From assembly GCA_022837595.1 (NCBI GenBank), contig JALHFX010000008.1, positions 1-27,594 of the forward strand: a DNA stretch of 27,594 nucleotides. The letters are read 5' to 3'. The position numbers and the translations under genes are program-made. This DNA is from Propionibacterium sp. Lineage in GTDB: Bacteria > Actinomycetota > Actinomycetes > Propionibacteriales > Propionibacteriaceae. Of this stretch, positions 15,358 to 21,581 are shown piece after piece. The first letter of the stretch is position 1. Each line of letters opens with the position of its first letter. The notes under the pieces were generated by a model. It did no database searches. It had not been told where the DNA came from and was given only the letters and a program-made list of their open reading frames with translations.

Positions 15358-16872
15358 TTAGGCGGACGCCTCAGCGGCACCAACCGGGCCGCCCACCACG
15401 ACTGCCTCGGCCCTGTCAACGTGGATCGACCCCCGGGCTGCAAGCGTCACCGTGAACTCGCCGGGTTCCAGATAACTGCGCAGACTGAATACTGTGTGCC
15501 CATCGGCGACGAACAGTTCAGTGACAGAGCGGTCGTGAACCAACTGCACCCGCAGTGTCTCGACGTCCGGCACGCTGACGGTTCGCGTGGAACCATGCGG
15601 ATAGCGCGTCGCTCCACGATCGATGGTCAGCCGTCCTCCTCGCTCGAATGCGAAGACGACCTTGCTGGTGCCGCTTTGCAGGCGCAATTCCCAACTGGAC
15701 GCTCCGAGCTGACCGATCTCGACATCGAGCACGAAGGACCGCTCAGTGCGAAGTTCCTCCAGCACGACCACGTCATCGCGCAAGTTCATGCCTTCGACGC
15801 CCAGCGTCTGGGCAGAGCGGGCACTCCGAGGATTCAATTCGACCGGCGCGATCCGCTGTATGAGGCGTCCATTGCGCACACTCAACACGCGCGGGACGCT
15901 CAACATGTGTACCCAGCCGTGGTCCGTCAATGACGGCTGATTATCCTCCGACGCGTTACCCAACCAACCCAACAGCACGGGCGCCTGGTCCGCCTCATCT
16001 CGAACGAAGGCCTGAGGCGCGTAGAACTCGAAGCCGCGGTCGAGTTCCAGGAACTCCCCGGTTTGCCGCAGGGCATGCCCGTCCCATTTACCAACCAGGT
16101 AGCCACAAGGGAAGATGTTCTGGAACTGCTCTCCGATCGGGCCGACACCCTGGGGACAGAAGATCAGCACGTCCCAGTACTCGCCACTCACCTCGTCTGG
16201 AACCCGGAGCAGATTCGGGCATTCCCACATGAATCCGAACTGGTCGAAGCGACCGGCCGCGTCGGGTAGGCCGAGTTCGCCATCGAGCCGCCAGGTCCGC
16301 AGATCGTCCGATCGGTAGATCAGCACGCATCCACTGAGATCGTCGCGTTGAGCACCGATCAACATGCGCCAGCCATCTGCCTCTGCCGTGACTTGCGGAT
16401 CGCGGAAATGCGCCGTATAGCCGGGCGGTGGTCCGGATATCAGCGGATTGTCCGGATCCTTCGTGAAGCGCTCGAGATCGGTAGTAGTCACCAGGCATTG
16501 GTAGCTCTCGCGCTCACCCGCATCGGTCTTCACATTTCCCGTGTAGTAGAACCACACTTCGTCGTCGTGAAGCAACGCTCCACCGGAGTAGGCGCCGGAA
16601 CGGTCGTACCAGCTGTCCGGGGTAATTGCCGGAGTATGGTGCCGCCAAGTGATCAGGTCAGTGGACGAGGCATGACCCCAGTACACCAAGCGGTTTTGCG
16701 GGAAACCCGGGCCGTATTGAAAGAATGCGTGGTGAACCCCGTCGCGCACGACCAGGCCATTGGGGTCGTTCAGCCTGCCACGCAGCGGGGCCAGATGAAA
16801 TTTCGGGTAATCGGGATCGTTAGAGGCTGCCTGCTCTGGCAACATGGGATCACCGTCAGGGGTAGTGGTCAC
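15358..16872 (-). CDS. scrB: Sucrose-6-phosphate hydrolase (GH32)
   Basis: Cytoplasmic GH32 enzyme of 504 aa that splits sucrose 6-phosphate into glucose 6-phosphate and fructose. The three catalytic motifs are present: LNDPNG (nucleophile Asp 36), FRDP (Asp about 158, transition-state stabiliser) and WECPNL (acid/base Glu 217). A C-terminal beta-sandwich follows (FAFERGGRLTIDRG, VTELFVADG). No signal peptide, in line with a phosphorylated intracellular substrate. Start: GTG at 16872 with TATCTT seven bases upstream suggests a leaderless message; an ATG at 16845 is the alternative, and an ATG at 16920 is unlikely because it would overlap the operator. scrA lies 120 bases downstream behind its own operator. 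Confidence 0.92.
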   Translation of the reverse strand: MTTTPDGDPMLPEQAASNDPDYPKFHLAPLRGRLNDPNGLVVRDGVHHAFFQYGPGFPQNRLVYWGHASSTDLITWRHHTPAITPDSWYDRSGAYSGGALLHDDEVWFYYTGNVKTDAGERESYQCLVTTTDLERFTKDPDNPLISGPPPGYTAHFRDPQVTAEADGWRMLIGAQRDDLSGCVLIYRSDDLRTWRLDGELGLPDAAGRFDQFGFMWECPNLLRVPDEVSGEYWDVLIFCPQGVGPIGEQFQNIFPCGYLVGKWDGHALRQTGEFLELDRGFEFYAPQAFVRDEADQAPVLLGWLGNASEDNQPSLTDHGWVHMLSVPRVLSVRNGRLIQRIAPVELNPRSARSAQTLGVEGMNLRDDVVVLEELRTERSFVLDVEIGQLGASSWELRLQSGTSKVVFAFERGGRLTIDRGATRYPHGSTRTVSVPDVETLRVQLVHDRSVTELFVADGHTVFSLRSYLEPGEFTVTLAARGSIHVDRAEAVVVGGPVGAAEASA

Positions 16873-16879
16873 GAAAGTT

Positions 16880-16885
16880 AAGATA
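16880..16885 (-). promoter_or_regulatory. -10 hexamer of scrB (leaderless)
   Basis: TATCTT is seven bases before the GTG at 16872. The palindromic operator begins six bases upstream of the hexamer, where the -35 would lie. Confidence 0.5.
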
Positions 16886-16890
16886 GCCGA

Positions 16891-16910
16891 TCTGTTAATC
16901 GATTGACAGA
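16891..16910. promoter_or_regulatory. Second palindromic operator, upstream of scrB
   Basis: TCTGTTAATC and GATTGACAGA form a 20-bp palindrome with one mismatched pair. The core TAATCGATTGACA repeats the centre of the scrA operator. Both sucrose genes thus carry the same type of site, supporting control by the nearby LacI-type regulator. Confidence 0.8.
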
Positions 16911-16984
16911 GTTTTCGCATTACTGCCGGCGGTTCTGCCTCATGGCGACACAGTTGTGCTGCGGAAAGTGTCAGTGCCTACCCC

Positions 16985-16990
16985 TAGTCT
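16985..16990 (+). promoter_or_regulatory. -10 hexamer of radA (leaderless)
   Basis: TAGTCT in the context CCCCTAGTCT stands six bases before the radA ATG. There is no ribosome site. The same CCCCTAG lead-in precedes disA. Confidence 0.6.
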
Positions 16991-16996
16991 CTTCGC

Positions 16997-18400
16997 ATGG
17001 CTACCAAGACCGACGCGTATCAGTGCACCGAATGCGGATGGACATCCATTCGCTGGGTCGGGCGTTGCGGTGAGTGCCAGACCTGGGGATCGGTCGCAGA
17101 ACGCAGCGCAGCCAAGGCACAAGGGATCAGCGTCTCGGTACCTATTCAAGCCGCCGTACCAATCAGCGAGGTCAGTATCGATGCCGCCCAACGAACCCTG
17201 GCCGGCATCGGCGAACTCGACCGCGTCCTCGGCGGTGGTCTGGTGCCGGGCGCGGTCGTCCTGCTGGCCGGCGAACCCGGCGTCGGAAAATCGACCCTGC
17301 TACTCGAAGTGGCGGCGCGCTGGGCGCGTGGAGGCCATACCACTTTGTATGTCTCGGGGGAAGAGTCTGCAGCACAGGTGCGGCTGCGCGCCGAACGCAC
17401 GAAGTCAGTGGCCGACAATCTCTATCTCGCGGCCGAGACCGATCTCGGCACTGTCCTCGGCCATATCGAACAGACTGCACCGAGTCTCTTGGTCGTCGAT
17501 TCGGTGCAGACGATCGGCACCGCGCAAGCCGACGGTTCACCTGGCGGCGTCAGCCAGGTTCGCGAAGTGACCGGCGCACTGGTCAGAGTCGCGAAACGCC
17601 GCAGCATGGCGGTGATCATTGTCGGCCATGTCACCAAGGACGGTCAGGTAGCCGGACCACGCTTTCTTGAGCATCTCGTCGACGTCGTGTTGGCATTCGA
17701 GGGCGACCGGCACTCTGGGTTCCGCATGGTCCGCGCCAATAAGAACCGTTTCGGCCCCGCAGACGAGGTCGGCTGTTTCGAAATGAGCGAGCACGGCATC
17801 GTCGAGGTTCCCGACCCCTCTGGCTTGTTCACCTCCAGCCACCAAGAACCTACCCCGGGTACTTGCGTTACCGTCACCAGAGAAGGTAGCCGCGCCATGC
17901 TCGCCGAGGTGCAATCCCTGGTCGCCGCAGCAGCCGCTGAGACCCCACCGCGCAGGGTGACACATGGCGTCGACGGTTCACGCGTGGCGATGATCCTCGC
18001 AGTCTTGCAGCGCCATGCGAGTTTCAGCTTGTCGAGACACGACGTCTACGTTTCCACAGTCGGCGGCGCACGCATCCTCGACCCCGCAGCCGACCTCGCC
18101 ATCGCCATCGCGATCGCCTCCGCAGGCTTGGACGAAGGCTGTCACCGCAAAGTCGTCGCGCTGGGCGAGATCGGTTTGGCCGGTGATCTACGCCGAGTAC
18201 CAGGCCTGGAACAACGAGTCGGCGAAGTGGCGCGCTTGGGATTCGAACTTGCGTTGGTGCCCGCAGGTAACCGCGACCCCAATAACCGGCTGCCCCGGAT
18301 GCATGGCCTCAAAGTCGTCGAGGTAGCCACCGTTGCAGACGCCCTGAACGCTCTCGGGCTACGCCGACCGTCCTCCCACCGAAAGGTGAGCACCGGATAA
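16997..18400 (+). CDS. radA: DNA repair protein RadA
   Basis: A 467-aa ATPase that drives branch migration during recombinational repair. Order of domains: N-terminal zinc finger (Cys 10, 13, 24 and 27 in CTEC...CGEC), RecA-like ATPase with Walker A GEPGVGKST (residues 92-100), the RadA-specific KNRFG motif (249-253), and a C-terminal Lon-protease-like domain (VGGARILDPAADLAIAIAIAS, ALGEIGLAGDLRRV) without a Lon catalytic serine. Length is normal. The ATG at 16997 is fixed by the zinc finger only ten residues in. disA begins 106 bases downstream on the same strand with its own -10; RadA-DisA interaction is known in other bacteria. Confidence 0.97.
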   Translation: MATKTDAYQCTECGWTSIRWVGRCGECQTWGSVAERSAAKAQGISVSVPIQAAVPISEVSIDAAQRTLAGIGELDRVLGGGLVPGAVVLLAGEPGVGKSTLLLEVAARWARGGHTTLYVSGEESAAQVRLRAERTKSVADNLYLAAETDLGTVLGHIEQTAPSLLVVDSVQTIGTAQADGSPGGVSQVREVTGALVRVAKRRSMAVIIVGHVTKDGQVAGPRFLEHLVDVVLAFEGDRHSGFRMVRANKNRFGPADEVGCFEMSEHGIVEVPDPSGLFTSSHQEPTPGTCVTVTREGSRAMLAEVQSLVAAAAAETPPRRVTHGVDGSRVAMILAVLQRHASFSLSRHDVYVSTVGGARILDPAADLAIAIAIASAGLDEGCHRKVVALGEIGLAGDLRRVPGLEQRVGEVARLGFELALVPAGNRDPNNRLPRMHGLKVVEVATVADALNALGLRRPSSHRKVSTG

Positions 18401-18493
18401 ATCAACTAATACAGGCACTGAGGCAGACCGGTTGAGCAAGCCTCCTGGAGGTTGTGCCGGACCTGAGGACCACGAGAATGAATCGACCGCCCC

Positions 18494-18499
18494 TAGACT
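18494..18499 (+). promoter_or_regulatory. -10 hexamer of disA (leaderless)
   Basis: TAGACT in CCCCTAGACT lies seven bases before the GTG at 18507 and only one base before an in-frame ATG at 18501. The spacing favours the GTG as both transcription and translation start. Confidence 0.55.
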
Positions 18500-18506
18500 G
18501 ATGGGC

Positions 18507-19565
18507 GTGAGCAAAGACCTGGGCCATGACGAGGAGCGCTACCGCCGCTACCGCGCGCTGCTCGCCCCGGGGACGCCACTGCGCGATGGTCTTGAGCGGA
18601 TCCGCGCCGGCCGCACGGGTGGGTTGATCGTGCTCGGTACGAATCCGGTGATCGAGCAGATTTCCACCGGCGGTTTCACCGTCAATACGGACTTCACACC
18701 CACCGCACTACGTGAACTGGCCAAGATGGACGGCGGCATCATCGTCGATGACGATCTGTCGACCATCGTGAGTGCGGGCGTTCATTTCTCGCCATCAGCC
18801 TCTTTGCCCACTATCGAGACAGGCACCCGCCATCGCACCGCCGACCGCATCGCGCTGCAATCCAATATCCCAGTAGTCACAGTTTCTGCCGCAATGGCCT
18901 CCATCGCACTGTTCATGGCAGGCCTCAGATACCCCATTGAAAGCTCCGACCAGATCCTGGTACGCGCCGAACAAGCAGTCGCCACGCTCTCCCGCTATCG
19001 CGAACGTCTTGACTCGGTCACCAAGGAGCTGTCCGCGCTCGAGATTGATGATTTGGTGACGGTCGGCGATCTGGTCCGTGCGGTCCAGCCCCTCGCCATG
19101 GTGCGCCGCCTGTCCGAGGAACTAGAGGGCCACGTCGAGGCACTTGGTGTCGACGGGCGACTCCTACAACTCCAGATGTTCGAACTGACACAAGGCATCG
19201 ACCAACTCGCGACACTGCTCGAGCTCGACTATCGCGAACCCGGAGCAGAACGACTCGCTCTGGATGTGTTACGGCATCTGCCGACAGGTGATCTGCTCGA
19301 TCCGGTGACGGTAGCGAACGCGATCGGCTTCACTTCGGGCAACCTTGACGATCGCATCAGTGCTCACGGCTATCGGATCGTCTCGCAGTCAGCGCAGATG
19401 AGTACCGCCACAGCCGACCGACTGCTGGAGCATTTCGGCTCGTTACAGGCTGTCTTCGCAGCCTCGCGCACGGATTTGGCGGCCGTGCCCGGGGTGGGGA
19501 CCGCCAGGGCCCGGGCGATCCGCGATGGGCTGGCCCGCATCTCGGACAGCATCGACACGCACTGA
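18507..19565 (+). CDS. disA: DNA integrity scanning diadenylate cyclase DisA
   Basis: Makes cyclic di-AMP from two ATP and binds branched DNA; octameric and cytoplasmic. The 352-aa protein has the N-terminal DAC domain, with RHR inside GTRHRTADR (residues 108-110), a long helical linker and a C-terminal helix-hairpin-helix DNA-binding domain (LQAVFAASRTDLAAVPGVGTARARAI). The DAC motif normally written DGA is DGG here (residues 75-77, in AKMDGGIIVD); the Asp and first Gly are kept. The GTG start is preferred over the ATG six bases earlier because of the TAGACT spacing. Downstream is a convergent gene 94 bases away. Confidence 0.95.
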   Translation: MSKDLGHDEERYRRYRALLAPGTPLRDGLERIRAGRTGGLIVLGTNPVIEQISTGGFTVNTDFTPTALRELAKMDGGIIVDDDLSTIVSAGVHFSPSASLPTIETGTRHRTADRIALQSNIPVVTVSAAMASIALFMAGLRYPIESSDQILVRAEQAVATLSRYRERLDSVTKELSALEIDDLVTVGDLVRAVQPLAMVRRLSEELEGHVEALGVDGRLLQLQMFELTQGIDQLATLLELDYREPGAERLALDVLRHLPTGDLLDPVTVANAIGFTSGNLDDRISAHGYRIVSQSAQMSTATADRLLEHFGSLQAVFAASRTDLAAVPGVGTARARAIRDGLARISDSIDTH

Positions 19566-19636
19566 TTTGAGATCAAGCTGAACCTGTTTCGTTCGTTGGT
19601 TCCAGGGTTAGCCTCGATAGTCGTAAAACCCCGAAC

Positions 19637-19653
19637 CCGGCGATGCCCGCCGG
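19637..19653 (-). terminator. Hairpin between disA and the anchored protein gene
   Basis: CCGGCG and CGCCGG pair around a 5-base loop. On the minus strand it is followed about seven bases later by GGGGTTTT, a short T-run. It may end the minus-strand gene that stops at 19660; support for disA termination is weaker. Confidence 0.35.
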
Positions 19654-19659
19654 TGACCG

Positions 19660-20376
19660 CTAATACCGCACCTGCATCACCAGACGGCCGCTCACCTGGC
19701 CGACGCTGGCCGTCGCGACGTAGGTGCCGACGCCCAGAACTTCGTCGGTTAGCTCACAGCCGCGGGCGCGCTTCACCGGCCAGCTCACATTGAAACCGGA
19801 TTCCTCGTCTGCGACCAGCTCGAGTACCCCACTCGGATGCCATTCGGGGCAATCCGAAGTCCGCCAGATCTGATCGCTGCCGGAGGTGATCGCCAAAGCC
19901 GCCGAGCTGTCCGCAAGGTCGAGCTCACAACTCTGCTCGGTGGTGGTCACCACGATGTGGAAGTCTACCGAGGCATCGTCTTGGGAAACGGTTGCGGGGC
20001 CTTCCACACGAAGCCTCAGGCTTCTCGGCGGGCAGCCGGACGAGCCGGACTCGGTGGCTGTGGGCTCGACCGAGGCACTCCCCTCGACGGGTTCGGCCGC
20101 AGACGACTCCGAAGGCTCGGCAGACGACGACGGCTCCGCGTCCTTGCTGGGAGATTCGCTCGGTGTCGGTGTCGGTGACGGTGAGACAGTGCTCGGGCTC
20201 GGAGTTGATGCCGCACTCGGCGTGACCGGCGCGGGTGTGGCCGTCACTGCCTTGGGGCGCCCGAACAACCAAACGACACCCGCGACCACGGCGAGCAGCA
20301 CGACGAAGACGATTCCCCGCCGTATCCAATAAACACGCGGCTCCTCGGGGCCGATTGGTTCCAGCCAACCCTGCAT
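19660..20376 (-). CDS. Membrane-anchored protein with Ser/Pro-rich linker
   Basis: Function not recognised. The 238-aa protein has a short cytoplasmic start, one transmembrane helix (about residues 21-39), a flexible Ser/Pro/Thr/Glu-rich stretch (about 44-113) that would span the cell wall, and a compact beta-rich extracellular domain of about 125 residues with four Cys (114, 149, 175, 207) that could form two disulfides. The domain carries SGSDQIWRTSDCP, a pattern I associate with an uncharacterised actinobacterial membrane protein also located between disA and mutY in mycobacteria. The position is thus conserved, but no activity can be named. ATG start with TACGAT six bases upstream; divergent from mutY with 86 bases shared. 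Confidence 0.78.
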   Translation of the reverse strand: MQGWLEPIGPEEPRVYWIRRGIVFVVLLAVVAGVVWLFGRPKAVTATPAPVTPSAASTPSPSTVSPSPTPTPSESPSKDAEPSSSAEPSESSAAEPVEGSASVEPTATESGSSGCPPRSLRLRVEGPATVSQDDASVDFHIVVTTTEQSCELDLADSSAALAITSGSDQIWRTSDCPEWHPSGVLELVADEESGFNVSWPVKRARGCELTDEVLGVGTYVATASVGQVSGRLVMQVRY

Positions 20377-20382
20377 GGCGTC

Positions 20383-20388
20383 ATCGTA
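20383..20388 (-). promoter_or_regulatory. -10 hexamer of the anchored protein gene (leaderless)
   Basis: TACGAT is six bases before the ATG at 20376 on the minus strand, without a ribosome site between. Confidence 0.55.
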
Positions 20389-20450
20389 GGTGCCCCCGAC
20401 CCGGTTCGGCCGCTCCCACGCGGACGATTCCTTCGGTCCTCACATCAGGC

Positions 20451-20456
20451 TACGCT
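20451..20456 (+). promoter_or_regulatory. -10 hexamer of mutY (leaderless)
   Basis: TACGCT is six bases before the mutY ATG at 20463, without a ribosome site between. It faces away from the hexamer at 20383-20388. Confidence 0.55.
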
Positions 20457-20462
20457 GGCCCG

Positions 20463-21323
20463 ATGATTGACCGGGCTGAGATCGTGCGCCAATTGGTCGG
20501 CTGGTTCGACGCGTATGCCCGCGATCTGCCGTGGCGTCATGGCGATCCGTGGGCTGTCATGGTGAGCGAATTCATGCTGCAACAAACCCCGGTCGCTAGG
20601 GTGCTCCCGGTCTGGGCGGCCTGGGTCGAACGCTGGCCGACGCCGGCGCTGCTCGCAGCAGAACCCACCGGCGAAGCCGTGCTGGCTTGGGGCCGATTGG
20701 GGTATCCGCGGCGCGCCTTGTGGCTGCATGCAAGCGCCACTGCCATCGCTGAGAGGCAGGACGGCCAGGTTCCGGACACTGTCGATGAGTTGCGCGCACT
20801 GCCCGGTGTCGGCGACTACACGGCGGCAGCGATCGCCTGCTTCGCGTTCGGCGCACACGTCCCGGTCTTGGACACCAATGTTCGCCGAGTGCTGACTCGC
20901 CTCGAAGTCGCTCAGGCTGCTCCCCCGGCTCATCTCACCAACGCCGAGCGAGCACGAGCACAAGAGTTCACCGATGCGGCGGCAGAGCTCGCTCCCCGCT
21001 GGGCAGCTGCGGTCATGGAGTTCGGTGCTCTGGTCTGCCTGGCTCGACGCCCTGATTGCGCGTCGTGCCCGGTCGCGGACACCTGCGCTTGGCGTATCGC
21101 CGGTTACCCTGCGTCCCCAAGAACGGCGCCGGCCCAACGATGGCACGGTAGTGACCGGCAATGCCGCGGGATACTGCTCGACATCATCCGAACCAATCCG
21201 GACGGTGTCCCGGTCGAGATGCTCTTCGATGCCTGGCATTCACTGCCCCAGGCCAAAGCCTGCCTCGTTGGACTGATGGCCGATGGCCTGGTCCACCGCT
21301 CGGGGGACCGCGTGACTCTGTAA
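20463..21323 (+). CDS. mutY: A/G-specific adenine glycosylase MutY
   Basis: Base-excision repair enzyme of 286 aa that removes adenine mispaired with 8-oxoguanine. Visible: the catalytic Glu in VSEFMLQQTPVARV, the helix-hairpin-helix LPGVGDYTAAAI, the catalytic Asp in PVLDTNVRRVLTR and the iron-sulfur ligands Cys-X6-Cys-X2-Cys-X5-Cys (CLARRPDCASCPVADTC). The NUDIX-like C-terminal domain of E. coli MutY is missing; only a short winged-helix-like tail is present, which I believe is usual in actinobacteria. The ATG at 20463 is taken because the conserved start (VGWFDAYARDLPWR) lies just after it; the open frame reaches further upstream but overlaps the divergent gene. Confidence 0.93.
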   Translation: MIDRAEIVRQLVGWFDAYARDLPWRHGDPWAVMVSEFMLQQTPVARVLPVWAAWVERWPTPALLAAEPTGEAVLAWGRLGYPRRALWLHASATAIAERQDGQVPDTVDELRALPGVGDYTAAAIACFAFGAHVPVLDTNVRRVLTRLEVAQAAPPAHLTNAERARAQEFTDAAAELAPRWAAAVMEFGALVCLARRPDCASCPVADTCAWRIAGYPASPRTAPAQRWHGSDRQCRGILLDIIRTNPDGVPVEMLFDAWHSLPQAKACLVGLMADGLVHRSGDRVTL

Positions 21324-21362
21324 GCCTGCACTAGATAGCGCCACACCAAACGTCCCCGGCAC

Positions 21363-21427
21363 CTCCCCGCTCCCCGCTCCCCGCAGCTGCGAGCTCCCCG
21401 CTCCCAGCTCCCAGCTCCGAGCTCCCG
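21363..21427. repeat. Degenerate 7-bp tandem repeats
   Basis: Units CCCCGCT and CCCAGCT, with variants CCGAGCT and CCCGCAGCTGCGAGCT, are repeated about eight times. The minus strand reads as GGGAGC(G/T) units. The unit length of seven would shift any frame, fitting a non-coding, length-variable array. Confidence 0.75.
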
Positions 21428-21446
21428 ATCAGCCCGCCACCCCAAC

Positions 21447-21514
21447 CAGCGGCTACCGAGAATTGCGGAGGCTACCGAACGTTCGGTAGCCTCCGCAATT
21501 CTCGGTAGCCGCTG
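21447..21514. repeat. Perfect 68-bp palindrome, zero loop
   Basis: Two 34-base arms meet at 21480/21481 (centre GAACGTTC) and are exactly complementary, from CAGCGGCTACC at the left edge to GGTAGCCGCTG at the right. Each arm contains two GGCTACCGA units, so the motif is itself repeated. It may act as a bidirectional terminator, but its length, zero loop and nearby extra unit copies resemble a repetitive extragenic palindrome. Confidence 0.9.
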
Positions 21515-21581
21515 CGCGATGCGCGGGCCTTTCGGTAGCCGCTGCGATCCTTGGTGGCCGCTGAAGGCGGTGACGGGGCTG

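Larger units (their letters stand above)
21324..21581. other. Gene-free repeat-rich stretch between mutY and the GH65 gene
   Basis: The longest non-coding stretch of the window (258 bases), between two convergent genes. It holds a block of 7-bp tandem repeats, a perfect 68-bp palindrome and further diverged copies of CGGTAGCCGCTG on its right side (21532-21546 and a weaker GGTGGCCGCTG at 21553-21563). I see no gene in it on either strand. Confidence 0.8.

Noticed and set aside
21363..21580. Repeat region considered as a CRISPR array
   Set aside because: Units are 7 bases or palindromic copies without regular spacers, and there are no cas genes.
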